From an uncultured Prolixibacteraceae bacterium (GTDB lineage: Bacteria > Bacteroidota > Bacteroidia > Bacteroidales > Prolixibacteraceae), in the NCBI GenBank assembly GCA_903865775.1, contig CAIPKZ010000321.1, positions 1-51,026 of the forward strand: a stretch of 51,026 bases of DNA. Reading direction: 5' to 3'. A program made the position numbers and the translations under genes. The notes beneath the pieces were generated by a model. The model was not told the origin of the DNA. It did no database searches and saw only the letters and a list, made by a program, of their open reading frames with translations. Shown here piece after piece: positions 1 to 10,160 of the stretch; within the stretch, counting starts at the first letter, position 1, and every line of letters begins with the position of its first letter.

Positions 1-519
1 AGTTCAGAAAATATGAATGTGATTGTTTCGGGTACCACATTTAATTGCAATGCCTATCCTGAAGACAAGGAAATACAGGTTGTTCTGGTTGAGGGGCAGA
101 TTACCCTGGCAAATTCAAGCAGTACCGTTGTAGAAGAGCTCGAACCAGGCGAGTTAGCCTCGTTTAAAAAAGATATCCAGTTGATTACCAAAACAAAAAC
201 AGATTTGCAAAAATACATTGCCTGGAAGAGCGGCAAACTGATGTTTCGTGAAGACCGCATGGATTTGGTGGTCGAAAAGTTGGAACGTTGGTATAATGTT
301 GATATAGAAATAAAAGATAAGGAAATTTCTGATTATATTTACACTGCTACATTCATCGACGAAAGTCTGGACCAGGTTCTGAAAATGCTATCATTATCAG
401 CACCAATTAATTATACGGTTTCGGAACGAAGTAAACAAGGTGACGAAACCTTTGCCAAACAAACTGTAAAACTTTTCCGAAAGGGACAAAATAACCCAAA
501 TAAACAAGTAAAACTTTGA
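1..519 (+). CDS. FecR-family anti-sigma factor, C-terminal fragment (5' truncated by window edge)
   Basis: Frame is open from base 1 (S-S-E-N-M-N-V...). 'VSGTTFNCNAYPEDKEIQVVLVEGQITL' matches the FecR 'VLGTTFNVNAY...VTLVEG' core; the C-terminal domain is DUF4974-like. Sits directly upstream of an STN-containing SusC. Confidence 0.9.
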   Translation, partial: SSENMNVIVSGTTFNCNAYPEDKEIQVVLVEGQITLANSSSTVVEELEPGELASFKKDIQLITKTKTDLQKYIAWKSGKLMFREDRMDLVVEKLERWYNVDIEIKDKEISDYIYTATFIDESLDQVLKMLSLSAPINYTVSERSKQGDETFAKQTVKLFRKGQNNPNKQVKL

Positions 520-700
520 AGCGGGCATGTTCCGTAGACCCAAAGGAGGATGGATATTTCTCCTGTGAGTTTAAGCATGCAGTTAAAAAACAAGATATTT
601 TGAGATGAAATAAAAAAAAAGAGAAGAAATGTTGCAACCATCTCTTCTCCAGTTAATTAATAAATATTGCCAATTTATTAACCGTAATCAAATCTAAAGT

Positions 701-3700
701 ATGAAAAAAAATCTATTCTTAAACAGAGCAAGGGGCTACCTGGCCTCCGGCTCCAAAGTATTCATGGTTATGAGACTAACCATGTACCTCCTCCTCCTCT
801 CTTTTATTCAGGCAGTTGCCGGAAATTCCTATTCACAAAGCACCAATCTTAGCGTTAAGTTAAATGATGTTAAAGTTAAGGAAGTGTTAAGCGTGATCGA
901 AGAGAAAAGTGAATTCTACTTCCTGTTCAACAGCAAACTTGTTGATGTTGAACGCAAGGTAGATATCAATGTTTCCAATCAGCAAATTGATAAAATCCTG
1001 AATAATTTGTTTGCAGGTTATAACGTGGGTTTTACCGTGATGGATCGTCAGATCATCATTCAGCCAAACGCTGTTCAGGAACAATCTGTTATGGTTGCAG
1101 GCAAAGTGGTTACCGGTGTTGTTAAAGATGCCACCGGCGAACCTCTCCCCGGAGTAACTGTGGTGGTAAAAGGAACAACACGCGGTGCGCTTACGGGCAT
1201 GAGCGGAGAATATAAGCTGGATGTGGCCGATGGCGACAAAGTGCTTATTTTCTCTTTTATTGGTATGAAGTCTCAGGAAGTTGCAATCGGAGCTCAAAGT
1301 ACCATTGATATCACCATGGCAGAAGACGTGGTTGGTGTAGACGAAGTTGTTGTTGTTGGTTATGGTGTTCAGCGGAAGGTAACTTCAACCGGCTCTGTAA
1401 CTTCAGCAAAAGGTGAAGAATTGTTGAAATCACCATCTACCAATTTATCGAACAATCTGATCGGCCGTATGCCTGGTCTGACCGCTGTTTCACGAAGTGG
1501 CGAACCTGGAAATGACGGTGCTACACTGCGAATTCGCGGTTCCAATACTTTAGGCGACAATAGTCCGCTGGTAGTAGTTGATGGAGTTGCCAACCGCGGT
1601 ATGGAACGTATCAATCCAAGCGAAATTGAAACCATAACTATTTTAAAAGATGCTTCTGCTGCTATTTACGGTTCTCAGGCAGCCAACGGGGTTATCCTGA
1701 TTACCACCAAACGTGGTACCATTGGAAAACCTAAAGTTACCATCAGCATGAATTCCGGAGTATCTCAACCTACACGTATTCCTCAGATGGCTGATGCAGC
1801 TCAATATTCTTCGATGCTGAATGAAATTAATTATTATAAAAATCCTGCAGGCGGTCGTTATTCGAAGTATTCTGCTCAGGATATTCAGCAATTCAGCGAT
1901 GGATCTGATCCTTGGGGACACGCAAACACTGATTGGTTCGGTGAAGTATTTAAAACCTGGACAGGCCAGAATCAGGAAACCGTTTCCCTTTCGGGTGGAA
2001 ATGAAAATATGAAATATTTCATATCATTGGGTGCCCAGTATGTCGACGGGATCTACAAAAACAGTGCAACCAATTACAAGCAATACGATTTCCGTACCAA
2101 TATCGATGGGAAAGTCAATAAATACATCGATGTTGCCTTTGACGTTGCAGGAAGGGAAGAAATACGGAATTACCCAACAGTTTCGGTTGAAAATACCTTT
2201 CGTATGCTGATGCGCGGAAAGCCAAACATGCCAGGTTACTGGCCGAATGGCGACCCCGGTCCGGACATTGAATATGGTTTTAACCCGGTAGTAACTTCTA
2301 CTTCAGCTACCGGTTACGATTTGGGAAAAACCTATGTTCTCGAAAGTAACTTACGTGCCAATATTACTGTTCCTTGGGTAAGTGGCTTAACAGTAACAAT
2401 GAATGGTTCTTTTGATAAAAACATTCTTTTCCATAAAAAATGGGAAACCCCATGGTATCTGTACACCTGGGATGGGAATGCTGACCATACCACAACAAAA
2501 GGCAAAAGAGGCCTGGATGCACCGCAATTATCAGAAAATATGACAGATGGACAACGTCTGTCAGGTAATGCATATGCTACCTACGATAAATCTATTGCTG
2601 AAATTCACAACATTAAAGTAATGGCTGGTGTCGAACGTAGAAGTGGTTTTTCGGATATGTTCAATGCGTTCCGTAAAAATTACATTTCGGGCGCTATCGA
2701 CCAGTTATTTGCCGGTGCTTCCGACCAATACATGTCGAACAGCGGTTCAGCCCTTCAGAGTGCATATATGAGTTATTTTGGCCGTGTGAATTATGACATG
2801 AGTAAAAAATATATGGCTGAATTTGTCTGGAGGTATGATGGTTCATATAAGTTCCCGCAGGCCAAACGATTTGGTTTCTTCCCCGGAATTTCTCTTGGAT
2901 GGCGTGCTTCAGACGAAAATTTCTGGAAAAACAACATCAGTGTTATCAATGATTTCAAACTTCGCGGATCCTGGGGTCAAACCGGTAACGACCGTATTAA
3001 TGAATATCAGTATCTTGCTACCTATGGTTTTCTTGATAACAAAACCTATGTTTATGGATCATCGGATGCCAAACTGCTGATTGAAACAAAAACACCAAAC
3101 ACACAGGTAACCTGGGAAGTTGCGAATCAGGCCAACATTGGTTTTGATGCTATTTTACTTGACAGTAAAATCTCTGTGACTGCAGATTATTTTAACAATG
3201 TCCGGTCTCAGATTTTGATTATGAGGAATGCATCGGTACCTGGTTCTACCGGTTTAACTTTGCCTCCTGAAAACATCGGAAAGGTGAAAAACAGTGGTTT
3301 TGAAGGAGCTGTTACTTACCACGGACAAGCCGGAGAATTTCAGTATGATCTGGGCGTGAATGCAAGTTATTCAAAGAATGAGATTGTTTTCTGGGACGAA
3401 ACTCCTGGTATACCAAGTTATCAGCAATCTACAGGACGACCAATGGGGTCAACCTTATATTACCAAGCCATCGGAATCTTTAAAGATCAGGCACAAATTG
3501 ATGCAACACCTCATTGGGCTGGTGCTCAACCCGGTGATGTTATTTTTGAAGATGTTGGTGGACCTGATGGTGTGCCTGATGGTGTTATCAACGGATTAGA
3601 CAAGGTAATGAATGAAAAGAATGACATGCCACGGTTCATTGGCGGTATTACTGCTTCATTAAAATATAAGGATTTTGATCTGAGCTTACTTTTTCAGGGA

Positions 3701-4087
3701 GCTACAGGTTCTGTACAATATGTAAGAGCAGAATCGGGTGAGATTGGAAACTATTATAAGGATTTTGCTGATAACCGATGGACTCCCGAAAATACCACTG
3801 CAACCTATCCGCGGGCATTTAACCGTGACGAGGAATACTGGGGAAGCCAGCTTAATACTTTCTGGTTACAGAACATGAATTATCTCCGTTTGAAAAACTT
3901 TGAACTTGGATATAATTTGCCTTCAGCTCTGAATAAGAAATTGGGACTTGGCAGCCTTCGCGTGTACATCAACGGTCAGAATGTATTCACTTTCACCAAA
4001 GAGAAACTTATTGATCCTGAACAACAGGCTGGAACAAATTATCCACTTCAAAGAGTTGTTAACGGTGGTATAACATTAACATTCTAA
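701..4087 (+). CDS. SusC/RagA-family TonB-linked outer membrane protein with N-terminal STN domain
   Basis: 1128 aa; STN-like 'LSVKLNDVKVKEVLSVIEEKSEFYFLFNSKLVD', carboxypeptidase-D-like 'GVVKDATGEPLPGVTVVVKGTTRGALT', TonB box/plug 'VDEVVVVGYGVQRK...LRIRGSNTLGDNSPLVVVDGV', C-terminal beta-barrel ending 'GGITLTF'. Confidence 0.97.
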   Translation: MKKNLFLNRARGYLASGSKVFMVMRLTMYLLLLSFIQAVAGNSYSQSTNLSVKLNDVKVKEVLSVIEEKSEFYFLFNSKLVDVERKVDINVSNQQIDKILNNLFAGYNVGFTVMDRQIIIQPNAVQEQSVMVAGKVVTGVVKDATGEPLPGVTVVVKGTTRGALTGMSGEYKLDVADGDKVLIFSFIGMKSQEVAIGAQSTIDITMAEDVVGVDEVVVVGYGVQRKVTSTGSVTSAKGEELLKSPSTNLSNNLIGRMPGLTAVSRSGEPGNDGATLRIRGSNTLGDNSPLVVVDGVANRGMERINPSEIETITILKDASAAIYGSQAANGVILITTKRGTIGKPKVTISMNSGVSQPTRIPQMADAAQYSSMLNEINYYKNPAGGRYSKYSAQDIQQFSDGSDPWGHANTDWFGEVFKTWTGQNQETVSLSGGNENMKYFISLGAQYVDGIYKNSATNYKQYDFRTNIDGKVNKYIDVAFDVAGREEIRNYPTVSVENTFRMLMRGKPNMPGYWPNGDPGPDIEYGFNPVVTSTSATGYDLGKTYVLESNLRANITVPWVSGLTVTMNGSFDKNILFHKKWETPWYLYTWDGNADHTTTKGKRGLDAPQLSENMTDGQRLSGNAYATYDKSIAEIHNIKVMAGVERRSGFSDMFNAFRKNYISGAIDQLFAGASDQYMSNSGSALQSAYMSYFGRVNYDMSKKYMAEFVWRYDGSYKFPQAKRFGFFPGISLGWRASDENFWKNNISVINDFKLRGSWGQTGNDRINEYQYLATYGFLDNKTYVYGSSDAKLLIETKTPNTQVTWEVANQANIGFDAILLDSKISVTADYFNNVRSQILIMRNASVPGSTGLTLPPENIGKVKNSGFEGAVTYHGQAGEFQYDLGVNASYSKNEIVFWDETPGIPSYQQSTGRPMGSTLYYQAIGIFKDQAQIDATPHWAGAQPGDVIFEDVGGPDGVPDGVINGLDKVMNEKNDMPRFIGGITASLKYKDFDLSLLFQGATGSVQYVRAESGEIGNYYKDFADNRWTPENTTATYPRAFNRDEEYWGSQLNTFWLQNMNYLRLKNFELGYNLPSALNKKLGLGSLRVYINGQNVFTFTKEKLIDPEQQAGTNYPLQRVVNGGITLTF

Positions 4088-4099
4088 ACTGAAATAACA

Positions 4100-5959
4100 A
4101 TGAAAAAAATTCTTAATATATTGATGACTTTACTGGTCATCGCGAACCTGTTCTCCTCCTGCACAAGCAAGGATGAATTTCTAAATAAACAACCTTTGGG
4201 AGAATATTCCGAAGATGCGGTATGGGGCGATCCGGCCCTGGTTGAAACTTTTGTGAACACCATGTACCGTAATGCTTTGGGCTTTCCATTCGCTATCGAA
4301 CGTCTTTCTGATTATTCTGACGAATCTCACTTTACTCCCGACTGGGATGTTACCAACTTTAATAAAAGTTTGATGACTTCTGACGGACTTCAGGGTTGGT
4401 CAGTTGATTGGGGCAATGGCGATCCAACTGCTCATACATTGCATTACCGTTGGGATCCTTTGTATGCCAATGCCCGTCGTGCCAACATTTTCTTTTCAAG
4501 AATCAATGATGTTCCCGGAGACGAGGCAACGATTGCTAATTTGAAAGGACAGGCTTATTTCTTACGTGCATGGACCTATTTCTACCTGACAAACCTATAC
4601 GGTGGTGTGCCGATTATCACCAAAGTATATGGGTTAAACGACACGTATAATCTGCCAAGAAATACCTACGATGATTGTATCAAGTTCATTGTTGGTCAGA
4701 TCGATTCGGCAGCTATGAATTTGTCCGATACTTATGCAACCAATGGCCGTATTACAAAAGGTGCTGCTCTGGCATTTAAATCCAGGGTTTTACTTTATGC
4801 TGCGAGCGATATACACAACTCAGCAAAAAACAGCGTGGTTGCCAGTGGATTCTCAAAACCTGACTTATTAGGTTATACCGGTGGTGATGCAACTGCCCGT
4901 TGGACCGCTGCCAAAAATGCCGCGAAGGCCGTAATCGACTTGGGTAAATACAACTTGTATAAAGCGACTCCTACTGCAGGCGATTCTGTTGCCCAGAACT
5001 TTATTGAGTTGTTTACTTCAAAAGGAACTACCGAAGACATCCTTTTACAATTCTTCTCTCCAAAAACTGACGAAAGCTGGTCAGGATACAATCCTGGTAT
5101 ATATTGTGGACCGAACGGTTATCACAACTGGGGAAATAATTGTCCGCTGGGCGATTTGGTTGATGATTATGAAATGAAGGATGGAAGCACATTTGACTGG
5201 AGCAATGCAGTTCACAAATCCAATCCATACCTGAAACGTGATGCCCGTTTGTATTCTACTATTTTATACGAAGGTGTACAATGGAGGAAACGTCCGGATG
5301 ATGCATTAAAAATTGATCCGTACAGCAAAATTCAGGTGGGTCGTGTTTACGATCAATCAGGGAAAATGATCAAAGCTGGTCTGGATACCCGTGAAGGCCC
5401 GATTGAAGACTGGAATGGTGGAAAATCAGGATACTACGTTCGTAAATGGGTAGATCCAACTGTTGACCCACAGTATGTAAAACAGGATGTTCCATTCAAA
5501 CATCTGCGTTACGGAGAAATTCTGTTAAATTATGCCGAAGCTTGTATTGAGCTGGGCCAGGATGCCGAAGCCCGCACATACATTAACATGGTACGGACCC
5601 GTGCAGGACAACCAAATCTGGCAGCTTCATTGTCGGGTGATGCATTAAGGCAGGCATACCGCCACGAACGACGGATTGAATTTGCATACGAAGATCAACG
5701 CTTCTGGGATGTCCGTCGCTGGTTGATTGGTGAGGCAGCTTACCATCAAACCCACCGGGTAGATGTTCGTTATGTAACTTCTGCAGCTACTGTAGATAGC
5801 TACAGACAACCCGATGGTTCAACACACGGAGCTCCGATTTTCAGCAAAGAAGAACTCGGTGGCGATGCCAGAGCTTGGGATAAGAAAATATATTTCTTCC
5901 CAATCATGCGCAGTGAAATGAATAAGAACACCGACCTTGTTCAGAATCCAGGTTATTAG
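4100..5959 (+). CDS. SusD/RagB-family nutrient-binding outer membrane lipoprotein
   Basis: 619 aa; lipobox 'FSSCTSKDEFLN'; 'AYFLRAWTYFYLTNLYGGVPIIT' and 'LRYGEILLNYAEACIELGQ...INMVRTRAG' SusD signatures; immediately after susC. Confidence 0.96.
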   Translation: MKKILNILMTLLVIANLFSSCTSKDEFLNKQPLGEYSEDAVWGDPALVETFVNTMYRNALGFPFAIERLSDYSDESHFTPDWDVTNFNKSLMTSDGLQGWSVDWGNGDPTAHTLHYRWDPLYANARRANIFFSRINDVPGDEATIANLKGQAYFLRAWTYFYLTNLYGGVPIITKVYGLNDTYNLPRNTYDDCIKFIVGQIDSAAMNLSDTYATNGRITKGAALAFKSRVLLYAASDIHNSAKNSVVASGFSKPDLLGYTGGDATARWTAAKNAAKAVIDLGKYNLYKATPTAGDSVAQNFIELFTSKGTTEDILLQFFSPKTDESWSGYNPGIYCGPNGYHNWGNNCPLGDLVDDYEMKDGSTFDWSNAVHKSNPYLKRDARLYSTILYEGVQWRKRPDDALKIDPYSKIQVGRVYDQSGKMIKAGLDTREGPIEDWNGGKSGYYVRKWVDPTVDPQYVKQDVPFKHLRYGEILLNYAEACIELGQDAEARTYINMVRTRAGQPNLAASLSGDALRQAYRHERRIEFAYEDQRFWDVRRWLIGEAAYHQTHRVDVRYVTSAATVDSYRQPDGSTHGAPIFSKEELGGDARAWDKKIYFFPIMRSEMNKNTDLVQNPGY

Positions 5960-5979
5960 TATTCCTTTTTTATAATCAC

Positions 5980-6019
5980 AAGGCAGGCAAGGCGTAAAAG
6001 CATTTGCCTGCCTTTTTTT
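5980..6019 (+). terminator. Rho-independent terminator after susC/susD
   Basis: Perfect 11-bp arms AAGGCAGGCAA (5980-5990) / TTGCCTGCCTT (6004-6014) followed by TTTTT. Confidence 0.85.
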
Positions 6020-6784
6020 ATTGTTTGTTTGACGCGATTTTGTGGATTACATGATAATACAAGAGAAACACGTCAAGATGAGTTATTAAAACCTTGGTAA
6101 TTGGCTACGAATCCCATAAACCCAACTTTATTTACCTTATCATGACTCGATCTGATAAAACATCAGGAAATGCTCGTATTTCCCTGTTAAACTCATTTAC
6201 AAGTGATGTTTCGGCTGATGTAAACCGAGTTCGAAATATATCAAATGATAATACTTTGTAAATAAGGTAATAAGGTTGTTCTGTTTGGTGAATTGGTCTC
6301 TACTTAGGTTATAAAGCGCATGATACGATTTTAAACCTTTTTTTTTGAATCAAACCTTAGTAGAAATTATACGCACAAGTCCATACTACCTTATTAACTT
6401 GTTGTATTTCAATTGTTCGCTATATATTTTATATCGGACTCAGGTTATTTGCATGGCCAATTAACATCTGACATGGAAACAGAAATAGCGGTTGCCGTTT
6501 GTTGCCACCTGAATATACCGATAGCAAGCTTACCTGATTTTGTAGAAAAGTGAATGAGCAGAATCAACTGCAACAATCAGATTTAGTGGATATTCTATCT
6601 AATTCCAGACAGGGTTCCTGATTAATTTGCACCATCGAATTCTTATTTTTATCGTGTCAGGGCAAACATTCAATCCATATCCTATTGACGAAAAATGCCG
6701 GAAGATACCGGCATATTGGAATTCTGGTTATATATGAAGTTTGTAAAGTCAGTTTGTCAATAGGTGGATGCTTATACAGGTATG

Positions 6785-8569
6785 CTACCGATAGAAAACA
6801 TAGTACCAGAAAGTATCTCCAAATTGTTTTCTTAAAACAGGCTCTGCTGCTGCAGCATTCGATCCGTATTGCTTGAAAACAGTCAGGTACTCTTTCCACC
6901 GAAGCAGGGTATTTGTATTCATCTGAATTCTTCCGGGTTCTGGTACTCCCATTTTTAAAGAAGGCAGTGCTGCGGCCACTTCTTCGATATGCACGGGCAG
7001 GCGGGTATATCCCAGCTGCTCCATTCTGGGCAGTTTCAGGGCAATTCCCTTGTAATCTTTATTCAGAAGCATAAATGCCAGCTTATATTCGAAAGCCTTT
7101 CTGTTCATCGAATCTTTTGCCAGAATTTGATCAACATTTAGGATAGGATTGTCGGTAAATGCAAAAAAATCTGCACTGATCTTATTTTTTCTTTTTTCGC
7201 CCAATCCTGAATCGGCATTTATTGCATTGTCATTAAACAACAGTTTTTCGAATTTTTCAGCTTCCCGCTGATAGAAAAACGTTTGCTTCAGAATGTCGGT
7301 ATATTTTGCCGCGACCCTGTAATTTCCAAGAATCAGTTCAGTTTTGATCAGCATTTTAAGTCCTTCGGGTGTGTGTCCTTTCATGACCATATTCTCGAAA
7401 GCCCAGCGGTATGCTTCGTTGATCATACCGATGGTATAGTAAAAATAACCGCCTCTTTTAAGGACTTCCTCCTCCATTTTCCATTTCAGAAAAAGTGTTT
7501 TGCCATCGGCACTTTGAGGAAAATGAAAGAGCAGATCGTTCAGCTTTCCGGTTTCGCAAAGTGCAATGTTGTTCAGGAATAAGGTCAGCGAATTGGTCGT
7601 TTTATTTTTCGTGTTGTAGGTAATCACTTCCTCAAATTTGTTCTCGTAAAACAGTTTTTCGACCTGGAAGTATTGTTTGCTTTTTTGATCGGATTGCTTC
7701 ATTCCGATTGCCGTCGCTGACAGGATAAACAGAGCTGAGAAAATCAGACTTCCGGATAGAGCTGAAAGGGAAAACTTTTCCGGTATTTTCAGTTTTATTA
7801 ATCCGATGAATGGCAGAATAGAAATAAGTGCTGCAACCGAAAGGAAAAGTTTGGTCTGCGAACCGGTGTTTAGTTCGGAATACGGGAAGATCAGCAGGGT
7901 TTGTGCGGTCTGAAAGAAGAGATATTCTTTAGATAGATAAAATGTGACGAGGATGATGCACCAGAGCGCAAAGATTTTAAGCAGGCCGATGCGATTTTTT
8001 TCAGCAATAAATCCAAGGCTGAGCATCAGAAAAAACAGCAGCGAAAAACCTCCGGAGACAAAATACCAGACTGGACTCAGCGCGACAGATATCCAGCCTT
8101 TGGTATATTTTGACAGGCACAGATGCAGATAAAATGCAACAACCTGAAGCAGCAATCCCAAACTATTGAATAGAAAATACCGATAATCGGTTTGCAGGTA
8201 GAAAAGTGCACCGCCCAGGATGAGAGGAATAAAAAAGGCTCTCTTCCCGGTGTAATTACCGATCATCTTGGCAACGGTAAGCAGGAGCAGAGTCGTGACT
8301 GCTGAGATAATTGCGGCACCGGCAAGTGGAAAAAAATACAAACTGGTCAGAAATTTGCCGAGGTAGATCAGCAGGGCGCCGGGCTGATTGAGATTTTCAC
8401 TCAGGAAATCAGTTGAACAAACGAAAAGAGCAGACTTTTCCTGAAAGAACTGAACGTAATCGGCGAAGTATCCGAAAAAAATAAACGGGCAAAGGAAGTA
8501 TATCAGATAAGGCAGAACGTTCAGGAAAATGTCCTTTTTTGATTTTGTTCGGTTCAGTTGGTTTTGCAT
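6785..8569 (-). CDS. DUF6057-like polytopic membrane protein with C-terminal helical (TPR-like) domain
   Basis: ORF 6785..8647; start moved to the internal Met 'MQNQLNRTKSKKDIFLNVLPYLIYFLCPFIFF' at 8569, which clears the overlap with the upstream gene. Multiple hydrophobic helices, then a soluble helical half. Confidence 0.75.
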   Translation of the reverse strand: MQNQLNRTKSKKDIFLNVLPYLIYFLCPFIFFGYFADYVQFFQEKSALFVCSTDFLSENLNQPGALLIYLGKFLTSLYFFPLAGAAIISAVTTLLLLTVAKMIGNYTGKRAFFIPLILGGALFYLQTDYRYFLFNSLGLLLQVVAFYLHLCLSKYTKGWISVALSPVWYFVSGGFSLLFFLMLSLGFIAEKNRIGLLKIFALWCIILVTFYLSKEYLFFQTAQTLLIFPYSELNTGSQTKLFLSVAALISILPFIGLIKLKIPEKFSLSALSGSLIFSALFILSATAIGMKQSDQKSKQYFQVEKLFYENKFEEVITYNTKNKTTNSLTLFLNNIALCETGKLNDLLFHFPQSADGKTLFLKWKMEEEVLKRGGYFYYTIGMINEAYRWAFENMVMKGHTPEGLKMLIKTELILGNYRVAAKYTDILKQTFFYQREAEKFEKLLFNDNAINADSGLGEKRKNKISADFFAFTDNPILNVDQILAKDSMNRKAFEYKLAFMLLNKDYKGIALKLPRMEQLGYTRLPVHIEEVAAALPSLKMGVPEPGRIQMNTNTLLRWKEYLTVFKQYGSNAAAAEPVLRKQFGDTFWYYVFYR

Positions 8570-8588
8570 GAAAAGGAATGTTTTGGAA

Positions 8589-10049
8589 TTACTGACGATA
8601 CCATTTGGCCGGCTTGGATTCTGTTTTGGCCAGATCACGGATTTCACCCGGATTCAGGTCGATCTCAAAAGTGGAAAACTCAGGAATATTAAAGCTCTTC
8701 AGAAAATGCCGGTAAAATGCCGGATCTTCCTGAGGGAGAATAAATGGTTTAGACGATTTCCCGCTTTCATCCATGTATGAAATGTATGGCCTCGTAGTTA
8801 ATCCGTCGCCGCGCCTGCTGCTAAATATCAGCCATTTCCCGTTCGACGACCAGGAGTGGTAACTGTCGGTATCGTCACTATTCAGATCGAGTCTGCTTGC
8901 TGCGAAAGTTTGCAGATCAATGGAATAGATATCGGCCTCTTTGTGCCAGATCGGGAAACAGCCATAGTCGGCCATGGTTACTGCCACAAACCTTCCGTTT
9001 GGTGAAACTCTTGGAAATGAGATACTTTTTCCGATTTGAGCTGCATCAAAAATAAGTTCCACTTCGCTGAATTTTCGATTATCAGGATTGAAAGAAACCC
9101 GGCACAGATTGTATTTTATTTGCCTGAAATCGAAATCTTTTTCAATTTGAACCGCTCTGCAGAAATAAAGGTACTTGCCGTCGGGCGACCATTCCGGATA
9201 AGTATCCATCGAATTTTCCCGGTTCGTCACTTCGATATTCCTCATTTCATTTTTCTCTACATCGTACAGAACCAGCGACGATTCGAGATCGCTCACTTCA
9301 ACTTTCTTATTGTCGGCAGTATGAAACCGTTGAATGATCTTGTTGGATGAAAAAGCAACAAATTTTCCGGAAGGGTGCCAACGTGGGTAAATCGCTCCAT
9401 TTTTCATCTCTTCGGTTTTCAGGTTAATTTTTTGAAACTGGCCTGAATGATAAAAATAGGTGCCTCCCATACTACCCCTCATGTGAAACAGAAAATTGTC
9501 CGTTTTTCCATTGTTGAAAGCATGGCAGTTCACGCAATTTTCATCGACAACACTGTTTTCGATGAACGAATTGGTGTTAAAATTTTCCAGGTTCCGGCAA
9601 TTCACGCTTAAATCCTTATAGCTTTCGTAGCCCGGATAAACCAGCCGGTAATAGAGGTAATTGTCAATTGGTTCAGAAGCAACATGAAAGTTCAGCGAAT
9701 TGAATTGTGACCAGCGATCATTGTTGTTTCGGATGAAAATGTCAGCTTTTATTTCTTTTCCTGAATTTTTCTGAAGCATATCGTGCCATTTACTTGCAGG
9801 AATACTTATCGTTCCGTTGGAGGAAGAAATCTCTATTCCAGGACCTGAAGCACCGATGAATTTCACAAAGTAAGACGTTCCGGATTCTTTGATATTAAAG
9901 TTCAGGGGAGCAATATTTGGCGGGATAGTAATTCCTGAATAGTCGGGTTCAAGGACAGCGTTCTTTTCAGTACTATTGATTGTGCCTTTGGGCTTTGATG
10001 CACAGCCGGAAAGAAGTATCAGAATGAAAACAAAATTGAAGTTCTTCAT
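8589..10049 (-). CDS. TolB/PD40-like beta-propeller lipoprotein with a single c-type heme motif (CVNCH)
   Basis: Lipobox 'LILLSGCASKPKG'; 'VDENCVNCHAFNNGK' CXXCH; repeats 'YPRWHPSGKFVAFSS', 'YPEWSPDGKYLYFCR', 'FPRVSPNGRFVAVT', 'YHSWSSNGKWLIFSS' typical of PD40/TolB blades. Start placed at 'MKNFNFVFILILLSGC' (10049). Confidence 0.85.
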   Translation of the reverse strand: MKNFNFVFILILLSGCASKPKGTINSTEKNAVLEPDYSGITIPPNIAPLNFNIKESGTSYFVKFIGASGPGIEISSSNGTISIPASKWHDMLQKNSGKEIKADIFIRNNNDRWSQFNSLNFHVASEPIDNYLYYRLVYPGYESYKDLSVNCRNLENFNTNSFIENSVVDENCVNCHAFNNGKTDNFLFHMRGSMGGTYFYHSGQFQKINLKTEEMKNGAIYPRWHPSGKFVAFSSNKIIQRFHTADNKKVEVSDLESSLVLYDVEKNEMRNIEVTNRENSMDTYPEWSPDGKYLYFCRAVQIEKDFDFRQIKYNLCRVSFNPDNRKFSEVELIFDAAQIGKSISFPRVSPNGRFVAVTMADYGCFPIWHKEADIYSIDLQTFAASRLDLNSDDTDSYHSWSSNGKWLIFSSRRGDGLTTRPYISYMDESGKSSKPFILPQEDPAFYRHFLKSFNIPEFSTFEIDLNPGEIRDLAKTESKPAKWYRQ

Positions 10050-10106
10050 AGTTGCTAAGATAATATTTTTGTTCACTTAAATCATTAAAAAATCGCATTT
10101 TACGGT

Positions 10107-10137
10107 TTTGCATAACCCGTTCAATGACATACATTTG
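10107..10137 (+). promoter_or_regulatory. Bacteroidota-type promoter for the amidohydrolase gene
   Basis: TTTG (10107-10110) - N19 - TACATTTG (10130-10137), matching the -33 TTTG / -7 TAnnTTTG consensus; 24 bp before the ATG at 10161. Confidence 0.65.
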
Positions 10138-10160
10138 TTTGTACACAAATCTGAAATACC

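Noticed and set aside
6657-6899. Short ORFs 6657..6899 (-) and 6685..6876 (+)
   Set aside because: Mutually overlapping, partly inside the DUF6057-like gene, no recognisable features.
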